Positions 43,347-52,722 of a stretch of 64,000 nucleotides of DNA are shown here, in pieces (the stretch's first letter is position 1; each line of letters begins with the position of its first letter). A model generated the notes under the pieces. It was not told the DNA's origin. It ran no database searches and worked only from the letters and a program-made list of their open reading frames with translations. A program made the position numbers and the translations under genes. Origin of the DNA: Candidatus Accumulibacter sp. 66-26 (GTDB lineage Bacteria > Pseudomonadota > Gammaproteobacteria > Burkholderiales > Rhodocyclaceae). The DNA lies in contig MKUH01000030.1 in the NCBI GenBank assembly GCA_001897745.1, forward strand, positions 35,940 to 99,939, read 5' to 3'.

Positions 43347-45415
43347 TGATGCAGACACGCGAGGGGTTCTTTCACGACTTTCGCCAAGAGCTTCTGGCCG
43401 GCGCTGAGAGCAACGGTAGCTTTCTCCTTTCCGAATTCATGGAAACGGTTGCGAATGAGCTTCTCGAGACTGGCTTTACAGAAGGTTTTGAGCTTTGCCA
43501 TTTTCGTGCTCAGCGTGGCATGCGTGTGGATGGTCATTGGTTCAACGATGAGGGGGGCTTGGATCTTTTCATTGCCGATTTCGATTCTCGCGATGAACTG
43601 ATCTCCCTGAGCAAGTCGGAAGTGGATGCCGCATTCAAGCGCATTGCCAACTTTTTCGAGGCGAGTCTCACGAAAGGACTGGCTGATGAACTGGAGGTCA
43701 CATCGCCAGAGTATGGCCTGTCCAGACAGATCCATGATCGCAGGGAAACAATTCGCCGCCTCAACCTGTTTCTCTTTTCCGAGCGCACCCTCAGCGAGAA
43801 GGTTCAGGAGATTCCCGATGCTGAAGTGTTGGGAATCCCGGCCAGTTACCACATATGGGATATCTCTCGACTGCATCGCCAGAGGAGTTCCCGTAGTCAC
43901 AAAGAGCCCATCGATCTTGATTTTGCCCAAAGGTTCGGCAAGGAGATCCCGTGCATCCCTGCACATTTGGGTACTGCTGCCTATCAATCCTATCTGGTAG
44001 TGATGCCCGCCGACATCCTGGCAAGTCTTTATGACGATTTCAGAGCACGCTTGCTTGAACAGAACGTGAGGACATTTCTTCAAGCCAGAGGCAGCGTGAA
44101 CAAAGGGATAAGGGCCACCATTCTGAACGAACCAGGAATGTTCTTTGCCTACAACAACGGGATTACGGCTACAGCACAAAGTATCGAGGCAAGGATGACT
44201 GATTCGGGTCTCGTCATCACAAGGATCGTGGACCTTCAGATCGTCAATGGCGGTCAGACCACAGCTTCACTTTTTCATACAAGGGAACGTGACAAGGCGG
44301 ATCTTTCCCAGATATTCGTGCAGATGAAATTGTCGGTTATCGACAGTCAGCAAAGTGAAACGGTTGTTCCGAAAATATCGGAGTATGCAAATACACAGAA
44401 TCGGGTGAATGCTGCTGACTTCTTCTCCAACCACCCATTCCATGTGCGAATGGAAGGGTTTTCCAGACGTATCTGGGCGCCGGCACAGAAAGGCGTGCAG
44501 CGTGAAACGCGATGGTTCTATGAACGTGCACGGGGTCAATATGCAGACGCCCAATCAAACCTCACGCCCGGAGAACAACGTCGCTTCAAGGCAGAGCACC
44601 CAAAGCCGCAGATGTTTACGAAGACAGACCTCGCGAAGTTCGAGAATGTCTGGGACGAGCATCCAAGATGGGTGAATCTCGGCTATCAGAAGAATTTTGC
44701 GAGATATGCGATGCGGATCGGCAGTGAATGGGAAAAGTCATCCGATACATTCAACGAGTTCTATTTCAAGAGAGCCGTTGCGCGTGGGATTGTGTTCCGA
44801 GCGACGGAACGGATCGTTTCGGCGCAGCCCTGGTACAACGGAGGGTATCGCGCGAATATTGTGGCCTATACGCTTGCTGTGTTGGGCGAAATCACGAGAC
44901 GCAGGAAGGAAAACATCGACTTTCTGGGGATATGGAACGCTCAGAAAGTAGATCCAGTTCTCGAAACCGCCATTGCCATTGTGGCAGGCGTGGTGAACGA
45001 GGACATAATCAAGCCTCCGAATGGTATCTCGAACATTTCGGAATGGTGCAAGCGAGAGGCATGCTGGACGCGGATTCTGGTTCGTATAGAGGATGTCGAG
45101 AGGTTGCTCCATCAGGATTTCTACGATCAGCTCCTATCATTCGAGCTTCAGGCGGCAGAGGCCAGGTCCGCCAAGAAAACACAGAAAGTCGATAACGGTA
45201 TCGAGGCACAGCAGCAGGTGCTGGCTATTTCAGCTCGGGAATGGGAGTGTCTTCATCGCATCTTGCTAGAGAAGAGGCTTCTCACACCAAAAGAGATCGG
45301 AATTCTCAAGATTGCTATGCAGATACCTGCGAAGCTCCCCACTGAAAAGCAGTGTGCGATCCTTCTAGATGTTCTAGGAAAGGGGCGTGCGGAAGGAGCT
45401 ATTGTTGATGCTTAG
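43346..45415 (+). CDS. AIPR family protein
   Basis: A 689-aa protein of the abortive phage infection (AIPR) family. The signature block is LLEQNVRTFLQARGSVNKGI followed by FFAYNNGITATA and VNGGQTTASLFH. AIPR proteins are tied to phage defence and restriction-like loci; their biochemical activity is not settled. Translation is coupled to the DUF4420 gene through TAATG. It is the last member of the tightly overlapped cluster. Confidence 0.9.
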   Translation: MMQTREGFFHDFRQELLAGAESNGSFLLSEFMETVANELLETGFTEGFELCHFRAQRGMRVDGHWFNDEGGLDLFIADFDSRDELISLSKSEVDAAFKRIANFFEASLTKGLADELEVTSPEYGLSRQIHDRRETIRRLNLFLFSERTLSEKVQEIPDAEVLGIPASYHIWDISRLHRQRSSRSHKEPIDLDFAQRFGKEIPCIPAHLGTAAYQSYLVVMPADILASLYDDFRARLLEQNVRTFLQARGSVNKGIRATILNEPGMFFAYNNGITATAQSIEARMTDSGLVITRIVDLQIVNGGQTTASLFHTRERDKADLSQIFVQMKLSVIDSQQSETVVPKISEYANTQNRVNAADFFSNHPFHVRMEGFSRRIWAPAQKGVQRETRWFYERARGQYADAQSNLTPGEQRRFKAEHPKPQMFTKTDLAKFENVWDEHPRWVNLGYQKNFARYAMRIGSEWEKSSDTFNEFYFKRAVARGIVFRATERIVSAQPWYNGGYRANIVAYTLAVLGEITRRRKENIDFLGIWNAQKVDPVLETAIAIVAGVVNEDIIKPPNGISNISEWCKREACWTRILVRIEDVERLLHQDFYDQLLSFELQAAEARSAKKTQKVDNGIEAQQQVLAISAREWECLHRILLEKRLLTPKEIGILKIAMQIPAKLPTEKQCAILLDVLGKGRAEGAIVDA

Positions 45416-45481
45416 GTTGTTGACGGAAGTTGGCCATCAAACGTTTCCTGCCAGTGCTGATGTGCAGCGATACATTGGCCT

Positions 45482-47206
45482 ATGAAATCAGCAATCAGCA
45501 ATTTCTTCGAGGCACTCAACAAGGAAGAGGCCAAGCTCGTTCCCCGACTGGCTGGCGACCGTCTTGGTATCCAACTCAGGTGCGCGTTGAGCGAACTCGA
45601 CTGGTATCACTACAACATCACAAGAACCCAAAAACCAACCTATGAGCAGCAAGAGCACTATTACATCCTCCAGCTTGGAGTGGTGCGACTAATCCACCTT
45701 GCTCTCAGTAGTCGGCCATCGTTCGATGCTCCGGTGGTGTCTTTCCCACGGAGCCCTGAGCTGTCTAGGGCCGTTTTGGAGCTTGCCTCGGCCCTAGGAA
45801 TGATTCAGCACGGTCGCCGCGTCGCTCAGTACGTAGCCATGGGGGTGGGATCGATTGTGGAGGGCGAGCAAGGCGAATTCAACGTGAAGTTGCCGGAGAA
45901 GCTCGTGAATAGCTCCGGCCATGAGAAGGATGTCCTCGAGGGTTTCACATTTGAATCCAGGAGACAGTTCGAGCATCTTATGCAGGCAGAACCGATCCGG
46001 AACCTGGACGTGGAGGTTGAGGAAAAGCTATCTGCCTTGGTTCGGCCTTGGGGAAGGTATTTCATTGGATATGATGCCGACCCATTGCTCGATGACTATT
46101 TCTTCGGATTGGCTTACCAAAATATCCAGTTGCAGGAAGGCTTCGACAGCTTCCACTATGCTCTGAAGTTCGGGGGGGTGCGTTATCAGCATTATGTTCT
46201 TGCTCTGACATTTTTGCTGTCCAACTACATGAGGCACGAGAGGTTTGCTGAGGCGCTGGTCAGGAAAGATGGATCAATAAGGCTGGAAAACGTGCTCACC
46301 ATTACCTCGGATGTGGAGCCGTTCATTGCAGATCTTAGGGAGGCGGTGAACTGCTTTGGTAGTGTGTTCGAGGATTTTGAAGAGTTGGGAGTGGACGATG
46401 CAAGAACGGTATTTGATGTGCTCTCCTGTGGGAGGCACAACTTGGACCTCGTATCTCCACCGGGCGCCCCAATTCCTCTGGTTGTACAGTGCTCCGATCA
46501 AGGACTCATTCGATGCCTTGCGGGCGCACGTAGTGAACCAGTGAGATTCTTGCTGGAGGCGCTGCGATACCAATTCCCGAAGGATTACGACCGAAATCAG
46601 TGCTCGCGTGAAGGATCTCTTCAGAAAGCCATCAAGCGGATTCTTGGAAAAGCGTTCAACGGAATTTCATTCCACGAGAATATTCAAGCCAAGGTGCCCG
46701 AGAAACTGCTGACAGACATAGATTTGGTTGTGATGGAGAAGGCGACCGGGCTTGTTCTGCTCTGCCAGCTAAAGCATCAGGACCTCTATGGATTTAATCT
46801 TCATGCAGAGCGAACTCGCGGTACGCGCCTCGTCGAGCAAGCACATGATTGGTTGGTTGCCGTTGATAGCTGGCTTCAGAAGGTAGGGCAGCAGGGGCTG
46901 CGAAGCGCCCTGCAACTTCGCAATGAGCATCCTCCCTTGCTGGTTTACCGCCTGGTGATTGCCAAGCACTTTGCCCATCAACTGAAGGAAATTGCATTAC
47001 ATCAGAAGGCGCTTTATGCAAACTGGCCCCAACTACTCTTGGCAACAGAAGTGGCATCGCGGGGAGCCTCGAGCCGTGGACTGATTGAGCTCGTTGACCG
47101 TTTGCGGGAAATCCCCGAGCTTCAGTCTGCCTACGAGCATCTGCCTGAAGGGCGGACGAAATGGAGTGTGGGCGACCTGACCTTCTCGACCTTCCAGTCT
47201 GACTGA
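45482..47206 (+). CDS. Unknown protein with a possible PD-(D/E)XK-type C-terminal core
   Basis: A 574-aa protein not recognised from any named family. The N-terminal 380 residues are mainly helical. Near residues 380-440, a segment REGSLQKAIKRIL, then KLLTDIDLVVMEKATG and LVLLCQLKHQDLYG, fits a nuclease-like E...D-(X)n-QxK arrangement. It starts 66 bases after the AIPR gene in the same direction and shares the lower GC of the island, so it may be an additional effector. The nuclease reading is inference. Confidence 0.55.
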   Translation: MKSAISNFFEALNKEEAKLVPRLAGDRLGIQLRCALSELDWYHYNITRTQKPTYEQQEHYYILQLGVVRLIHLALSSRPSFDAPVVSFPRSPELSRAVLELASALGMIQHGRRVAQYVAMGVGSIVEGEQGEFNVKLPEKLVNSSGHEKDVLEGFTFESRRQFEHLMQAEPIRNLDVEVEEKLSALVRPWGRYFIGYDADPLLDDYFFGLAYQNIQLQEGFDSFHYALKFGGVRYQHYVLALTFLLSNYMRHERFAEALVRKDGSIRLENVLTITSDVEPFIADLREAVNCFGSVFEDFEELGVDDARTVFDVLSCGRHNLDLVSPPGAPIPLVVQCSDQGLIRCLAGARSEPVRFLLEALRYQFPKDYDRNQCSREGSLQKAIKRILGKAFNGISFHENIQAKVPEKLLTDIDLVVMEKATGLVLLCQLKHQDLYGFNLHAERTRGTRLVEQAHDWLVAVDSWLQKVGQQGLRSALQLRNEHPPLLVYRLVIAKHFAHQLKEIALHQKALYANWPQLLLATEVASRGASSRGLIELVDRLREIPELQSAYEHLPEGRTKWSVGDLTFSTFQSD

Positions 47207-47255
47207 ATAATACGAGGGGGGATCGGCCTATTCTGACCTTAGGGGGCACTGTTGG

Positions 47256-48005
47256 TCACAGGTACTTCTTGAACGTCCCCGCCGCAATGTCCACCGCAGC
47301 TCCCAGCATCACCGCACTGGGCAGCAGAATCAGCAGCGGATGCACGCTCACCGGCAGCGCCAGATAGACGACCCACGGCAATACGGCCAGCGGCATCAAG
47401 CTGGCCTTTGCGCGATGGTAGAGAAAGCCTGATTCCCGCCCGGCTCCGAAGCTGCGTATGTCCCGGCGTACCAAGCCATCCACAAGGCCCTCGAAGGCGG
47501 CCAGCAGGAACAGCGGCACGGTCAGCGTCAGCACCAGCAGCCGCACGAGAAAGACCATCATCATGTAGGCCGAGGCGATCAGGTAGCCCTCGACATGCAT
47601 GTAGACCTGCCCCAGGTAGTAACGAAAGTCACGGGCCTGGCCCTGGGCGCCAGTACGGGACTGCGTGGCGGCATCTCGTATCCAGTCCATCAGTCCACTC
47701 TTCACGAACAGCCATTCGTAGGCCCGTTCCACGAGTTGCCGTGCGCTGTGCCCAGGCTCCTGCACCAGCACGCTGCGCGTGAAACTCTCCGAGACCAGTG
47801 CCAGTTCGTGGTTGAGCATGGTCTGCGCGTGACGCCAGCCTTCCTCGGGCCAGAAGAAATGCATGCCGACGCATTCGATCACGATGCACAGGAAGAGCGA
47901 GCCGCAAAGCACCCCGAAGAACCGGAACGGCAGCGTCACCAGGCCGGCGATCAGCCCCTGCTGGCGGACTTGCTGGCGCTGCGCGGCGACGGCTGGATCG
48001 CTCAC
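47256..48005 (-). CDS. Integrating conjugative element membrane protein, PFL_4697 family
   Basis: A 249-aa inner-membrane protein with hydrophobic segments near residues 22-45, 145-170 and 205-235 (FFGVLCGSLFLCIVIECVG; YMMMVFLVRLLVLTLTVPLF). It matches TIGR03747. It resumes the conserved T4SS block after the cargo island and overlaps traD by four bases, so it may assist the coupling protein. Confidence 0.85.
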   Translation of the reverse strand: MSDPAVAAQRQQVRQQGLIAGLVTLPFRFFGVLCGSLFLCIVIECVGMHFFWPEEGWRHAQTMLNHELALVSESFTRSVLVQEPGHSARQLVERAYEWLFVKSGLMDWIRDAATQSRTGAQGQARDFRYYLGQVYMHVEGYLIASAYMMMVFLVRLLVLTLTVPLFLLAAFEGLVDGLVRRDIRSFGAGRESGFLYHRAKASLMPLAVLPWVVYLALPVSVHPLLILLPSAVMLGAAVDIAAGTFKKYL

Positions 48006-50182
48006 GCCGAGCCTTCTTTCGCTGCTGCATCGTCCGCCTCCCGGCCGGTGGTCATCTGCTGGAAGTCCGCCAGCAGATCATCGGGTAGGGCTCGTTCCTG
48101 TAGGCCAGGTACGCCTTGGTTCTCCCACCACTCGTCCGCCTCGACGTAGTGCTGCCGCATGTAGCCTGCCAGTTCCTGCAAGTCCCTGGGCATCACCTCG
48201 TCCGGGTCGGGCGCCGGCAGTGGCATGCGGATTTTCCACAGATGGCCGCCTTCGATCAGCGCGAAGCACTGCCCCTTGGGCAGGCCGACTACGTGCGCCG
48301 GTTCGATCAGTGGCACGCTGTTGCTGCTGATGCGGTCCTGGGTGTTGGAGGTGAAGGCGGTGTTGCCGGTCGGATCCGAACTGTCGGTGGCACCGCTCAT
48401 CACCGTCGTCGCATACACCTCGACCTTGGGCAATTGCCGCGTCAACAGCTCGGCCGTGGCTGTTTCGCGCACGCGCAGCATGAACAGATTGTTGAAGTTG
48501 CCGACCACCTGGCCGGCCTTGGCCCGGTTGCCGATGCGGGCCTCGATGTCCGAGAGCGTCTGGGTGTATGCGGTAACCTGCACCCCGGCACCGCCGCCCT
48601 TGTTGATCATCGGGATGAACTCATCGCCCATCAGCTCGTTGAATTCATCGGCATGGACGTTGATCGGCACCTTCACACCGGTCGTTGCGCCCGGCAGGCC
48701 ATCATCGATGCCGAACTTGTAGATGTGCCCGGCCACCGACACCAGGTCGCTGAACATCGAGTTGCCGACCGCGGCCGCCACTTCTGCATCCGACAGCGCA
48801 TCCAGCCCGACATAGACCACCGCGCGCTTGCGGATGATCTGCATCCAGTCGAAGATCGGCCGCGGGTCGTCGAGGTCCGAGTAGTTTGGCGCCAACAACT
48901 GCGCGATCTTGCCGGTGGTCAGTTTCTCCAGCAGCGGCAGGAGGCTGGCCACGATCTTGTCGAAGTAGGTGCGGTCATAACGCACCGCGCTGCGCAGGCC
49001 ATCCAGCACCGGGTCGTAGACGCGCACCTGGGAGAGATACTGCTCCAGCGCCACCACGCGCTTCTCCCGTCCCACCATGTTGCGCGGGATGTTCTTGTCG
49101 TTGAGCCGGGCCTCGAGCTGGACGATGATTTCCCAGGCCCTGGGCTCGCTGCGGGCGAAGAAGTGCTGGGCGTATTCGATGAACAGTGCGTCGATATTGA
49201 TCACGTGGCGCTGGATCAGCAGGTAATCCGGACGTTGGTCCAGTTCTACCAGGGCACGGGCGATGATGTTCACGAAACGCCAGGCGAACTCGCGGAAGGC
49301 GGCGCTGTTGCCCTCGCCCGAGAGCTGGCCGGCGATGCGGGTGGCGACTTCCGAGATGCGCCCAAAGCGCCCTACCGCGTTGTAGCGTGCCGAGATGTCC
49401 GGCCAGCCCAGGTGAAAGACGTAGAACTCGCCCTCGCGCCCGGCACGGCGAGCCTCGACATACATGCGCTTGAGCAGATCGGCATCGCCCTTGGGATCGA
49501 AAACGATCACGACCTCGTGCTGGCCGCTAACCTGGCGGCGAATATCCTGGGTGATGAACAGCTCGGCCAGACGGGTCTTGCCCACCCGCGTCGTGCCCAG
49601 TACCAGCGAATGCCCGACCCGCTCGCCCAGCGGCAGGCTGACGTCCACCTCGTTCGGCTCGATGCCATGCAGGCGTGGCAGGCCGCCTACCGGCGGCAAG
49701 GGCCGGGCCGGGTTGAGCGGGCTATCCCAGGCCAGTGCCCTGGCTAGCTTCGAAAACGGAAACGGCGTGAACTCCAGCCGCTCCTCCAGATGCCGCGCCC
49801 ATTGGTAGGCCACCGCCGGTTCCACGTAGCGGCGGAATTCCGGCCGGTAGGTCTGCATCAGCCGGTGCGTGTGCCGCTGGTCCCAGCGGAAGCCCCTGCC
49901 GATGAAGAGCCGCTGCTGGCTCACCGGCACGTCGCGGCTGGTCATCACGTAGCGCGGCAACCGACGGATGTTGCGCCGATAGCGCAGGATGGCCCAGGCC
50001 TCGCGCAGACGGATGGCACCGAAGGTCAGGAAGGCCAGCGCGCTGCCCATACCCAACAAGGGACTCAGTGCGAGCGACCATGGTGCTGCCAGGCAAAGCA
50101 GCGCGGCACCGGCACACACCGCGACGGTGTAAAGCTCCACCGCTGGCCGCAGCAAGACCTCGACGGCTTGGGATTGGGCCAT
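48002..50182 (-). CDS. traD: Conjugative coupling factor TraD (SXT/TOL type)
   Basis: A 726-aa coupling ATPase that brings the relaxase-DNA complex to the secretion channel. Two N-terminal membrane segments are followed by Walker A SLVLGTTRVGKTRLAELFI, the Walker B region VPINVHADEFNELMG and TAYTQTLSDIEARIG. It matches TIGR03743. It overlaps the PFL_4697 gene and follows PFL_4695 after 25 bases. Confidence 0.93.
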   Translation of the reverse strand: MAQSQAVEVLLRPAVELYTVAVCAGAALLCLAAPWSLALSPLLGMGSALAFLTFGAIRLREAWAILRYRRNIRRLPRYVMTSRDVPVSQQRLFIGRGFRWDQRHTHRLMQTYRPEFRRYVEPAVAYQWARHLEERLEFTPFPFSKLARALAWDSPLNPARPLPPVGGLPRLHGIEPNEVDVSLPLGERVGHSLVLGTTRVGKTRLAELFITQDIRRQVSGQHEVVIVFDPKGDADLLKRMYVEARRAGREGEFYVFHLGWPDISARYNAVGRFGRISEVATRIAGQLSGEGNSAAFREFAWRFVNIIARALVELDQRPDYLLIQRHVINIDALFIEYAQHFFARSEPRAWEIIVQLEARLNDKNIPRNMVGREKRVVALEQYLSQVRVYDPVLDGLRSAVRYDRTYFDKIVASLLPLLEKLTTGKIAQLLAPNYSDLDDPRPIFDWMQIIRKRAVVYVGLDALSDAEVAAAVGNSMFSDLVSVAGHIYKFGIDDGLPGATTGVKVPINVHADEFNELMGDEFIPMINKGGGAGVQVTAYTQTLSDIEARIGNRAKAGQVVGNFNNLFMLRVRETATAELLTRQLPKVEVYATTVMSGATDSSDPTGNTAFTSNTQDRISSNSVPLIEPAHVVGLPKGQCFALIEGGHLWKIRMPLPAPDPDEVMPRDLQELAGYMRQHYVEADEWWENQGVPGLQERALPDDLLADFQQMTTGREADDAAAKEGSA

Positions 50183-50207
50183 GGCGGACGTTTCACCGGG
50201 CTACTGG

Positions 50208-50741
50208 TCAGGGCTCGATGCCGGTGGCGGTGATCAGCACCGGGTAATGCCGCAGGCCCAGGCGCTGCGCCAGATCGTCCCCGGAGGCTGGCGACAGCAT
50301 CAGGCCTGGCGCCAAGCGGCGCAAAGCTGACAGCGCCTCGGGGGTGGTTACGTTGATCACCAGGCCCACCGCGCGCAGCTCCCGTAGGGTTTGATGTCTC
50401 TGTCGGAGCCAAGCCCTCGAACGATCATCATCGCCGACCAGGAACAGCGGTGACAGCCCGGGTGCACGGATCACGCGACGCGGTTCTTCACCCGGTGAAA
50501 GCCGTGCCGAGCGTACCGGCAGCATGGCCGCCTCGGCTTCGGCCGGCCCGCCGATGCGGGGTGATGGCGTCGGCACAGGTGGCCTGCCCGGCGCGTTCTG
50601 TGGGTTCAGCGCCCGGTAGTACGGCAGGGCCGAGACGCCACCCCGGTCTTCGACAACGATCAGTGGATCGGAGGTGGCCTGGGCGGGGGAGATGGCTGCG
50701 GCGAGCAAGCCCGCTACAAGGATGAGAGGCGTGTGTGTCAT
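50208..50741 (-). CDS. Integrating conjugative element protein, PFL_4695 family
   Basis: A 177-aa exported protein. The signal peptide is LILVAGLLAAAISPAQA, and the mature part begins DPLIVVEDRGGVSALPYYRA and ends LAQRLGLRHYPVLIT. It matches TIGR03765. The ATG at 50741 overlaps the transglycosylase stop (ATGA). Its function in transfer is unknown. Confidence 0.85.
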   Translation of the reverse strand: MTHTPLILVAGLLAAAISPAQATSDPLIVVEDRGGVSALPYYRALNPQNAPGRPPVPTPSPRIGGPAEAEAAMLPVRSARLSPGEEPRRVIRAPGLSPLFLVGDDDRSRAWLRQRHQTLRELRAVGLVINVTTPEALSALRRLAPGLMLSPASGDDLAQRLGLRHYPVLITATGIEP

Positions 50742-51334
50742 GGCATCGTGCTCCTGGTGGAGGGCTGGGCTGCTGCCAGCGAAGTCCCCGGCCCGAGCAC
50801 GCGGGCCAGGTGTTGTTTGACGCTGCGGCGATAACGGGCGGCGGGGGCGCCACCTGCCGGCCGGTGATAGCGGCCGATGGCGGACAGCCAGTCCTCGCCG
50901 GGCACGTACTGCTCCTTCAGGATGTCGGCGGCGATCGCCAGGTTGCGGTACGGGTCCAGCAATTCGCAGGGCTCGGCATAGCGATGCACCTGGTAGCCGA
51001 GGTTCACCTGGCCCAGGCCGGCGTCGATGCGATGGGCCGGGGTGTGGCTCAGCGCCCGGCGCAGGCCGGCACAGGCCTGGATGCGGGTAGGGTAGCGTTC
51101 GGCCTTGCCGGCGACATTGAGCGTCCAGGGCCAGGGGATCAAGCGGCCGCGCAGCCGCATGCCGCTCTCCTGCAAAGCCACGGCGAACAGCACGGGAGAT
51201 GGCACCCCTGCCTGCCGGGCGGCGATCTGGTAGGCCGGTGGAGGCACTTCCTGCGCCCATCCCCCCGTTCCCCAGCAACAGGCGGCCGACAGTAACAGCG
51301 CCCGAACCCCCGCCCACCCTACTGCCGCTGCCAT
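50738..51334 (-). CDS. Lytic transglycosylase (SLT domain) of the conjugation system
   Basis: A 198-aa exported muramidase-like enzyme that opens peptidoglycan for the secretion channel. After the signal (ALLLSAACCWGTGGWA) comes the SLT core with the catalytic glutamate in VALQESGMRL and the DAGLGQVNLGY motif. The gene overlaps both neighbours, in the order usual for this ICE type. Confidence 0.88.
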   Translation of the reverse strand: MAAAVGWAGVRALLLSAACCWGTGGWAQEVPPPAYQIAARQAGVPSPVLFAVALQESGMRLRGRLIPWPWTLNVAGKAERYPTRIQACAGLRRALSHTPAHRIDAGLGQVNLGYQVHRYAEPCELLDPYRNLAIAADILKEQYVPGEDWLSAIGRYHRPAGGAPAARYRRSVKQHLARVLGPGTSLAAAQPSTRSTMP

Positions 51335-52059
51335 TGGCCGTTCTCCTCACGCACCACAGCCGGCAACTCGCCCGGCAGACCGAGCGACAGCCAGCGCCCG
51401 GCGTCATGGTTGAGTGTGATCGCGCGGGCGCGGACCCGGCCGGCATCGACGCCCGTCTGGGTAGCCCACTGGCGGATGCGGGCGTCCTCCTGGCGACTGC
51501 CGACCATGTAGACGTCGAAGGCGGTGCCGGCGGCCTGCAACTGCCGCACACGTTGCTCGCACGGTATGCAGTCAGCCTTCACGAATACCGCCAGCCGGCC
51601 CGAGCCCTTGTTGCCGACCGTCGACGACAGAGCACCGGGCAGATTGACGCGCAATTGGCCGGGGTAGAGGCGCTTCCAGGCGGCGTCATAGGCTCGCTGG
51701 TAAGCCAGGGTCTTGTCCACGCGTTGGGATTCGGCCTTCACCTGCAATTCGGCATAGCGCTTGCGTTCCTCATCGCTGCGCGCTTCGATCCCCAGCGCGG
51801 TGAGCGGATCGAGATTCGGCGAATAGATGCCCAGCGGCCCCTGCATCACCTGCTGGTAGCGCGTCCACTCATCGGGACGCAGGCCCCAATCCTTGGCCAG
51901 ACGTTCATGGAGCGCGACGTCAGCGCTGTCCCGCACCTGGCTCTGGGCCGTGCGGGCAGGCGCTGTGGGTGCTGTTTGTGCTTCGGCGTCGACCATGCCG
52001 AAAGCCAGGGCCATCAAGACCATGGCCTGCACTGGCGTAGGAACTCCTGCCTGTTTCAT
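51319..52059 (-). CDS. Integrating conjugative element protein, PFL_4693 family
   Basis: A 246-aa exported protein (signal AMVLMALAFGMVDAEAQ). A GLRPDEWTRYQQVMQGPLGI block and a C-terminal thioredoxin-like part with DCIPCEQRVRQL (CIPC pair) are visible. It matches TIGR03759. The CxxC suggests a redox role in the periplasm, together with the DsbA-like protein; this is inference. Confidence 0.85.
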   Translation of the reverse strand: MKQAGVPTPVQAMVLMALAFGMVDAEAQTAPTAPARTAQSQVRDSADVALHERLAKDWGLRPDEWTRYQQVMQGPLGIYSPNLDPLTALGIEARSDEERKRYAELQVKAESQRVDKTLAYQRAYDAAWKRLYPGQLRVNLPGALSSTVGNKGSGRLAVFVKADCIPCEQRVRQLQAAGTAFDVYMVGSRQEDARIRQWATQTGVDAGRVRARAITLNHDAGRWLSLGLPGELPAVVREENGQWQRQ

Positions 52060-52068
52060 TGTGTGCTC

Positions 52069-52722
52069 CTACGGCAATGGGATGCGCACCGTCTGCCCAT
52101 CGACCCCGAACACAGCAGCACGGGCCTCGATGGCTTGCAGGTGCCAGTCGCCTGCAGCATCGCCCACGCGCAGCAGCGAGATGTCGACAACCGAGGCTGC
52201 GCCGGGTGCAGCCACCGACAGGAAGCGCTCGCCACCGCGTAATTCCAGTCCGATCACGTTGAAGGGTGGAACGGGTACCTGGGGCTTGGCGGGTTCGGGA
52301 GCCCGGCGCGGGGCGGTGGTCACAGCGGGCGCTGCTCTCTTCAGTCGTGCCTCGATCGCACTGACGCGCGCCTGCAGGGCCTGGACCTCGTTCGTATGGT
52401 CGTCGGCAGCCTGTGCATGCTCGGTTTGAGCCAGGCGTTCTTCCAAGGTCTGGCGCACGGCATCGAGGTCGGCTTGGGCAATGGGTTTGGGTTGGCGCCT
52501 GACGGCCTCGATCTGCTGTTCAAAATCGCCAACTCGTGCCGTCAGTGCCTGGATATGTGCCTCCTGGGCACTGCTACGGCTCTGCTCGGCCAGACGTGAC
52601 AGCCCGACGCTGTTGATGATTGCCAGCACGCTCACGAACAGCAGCCAGGCACACCCGGCAATCACGAACCAGCGGCGGCGTTGAGGCTCGTCGCCGGGAA
52701 ACGGGATCTGGGACGTGGTCAT
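52069..52722 (-). CDS. ICE inner-membrane coiled-coil protein, unknown
   Basis: A 217-aa protein. One membrane segment (RWFVIAGCAWLLFVSVLAII) precedes about 90 residues of coiled coil (QALTARVGDFEQQIEAVRR and onward), a Pro/Ala linker and a compact C-terminal domain (VIGLELRGGERFLSVAAPG). ATG 52722 overlaps the PilL stop. Proteins of this shape lie between PilL and PFL_4693 in related ICEs; the role is unknown. Confidence 0.72.
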   Translation of the reverse strand: MTTSQIPFPGDEPQRRRWFVIAGCAWLLFVSVLAIINSVGLSRLAEQSRSSAQEAHIQALTARVGDFEQQIEAVRRQPKPIAQADLDAVRQTLEERLAQTEHAQAADDHTNEVQALQARVSAIEARLKRAAPAVTTAPRRAPEPAKPQVPVPPFNVIGLELRGGERFLSVAAPGAASVVDISLLRVGDAAGDWHLQAIEARAAVFGVDGQTVRIPLP

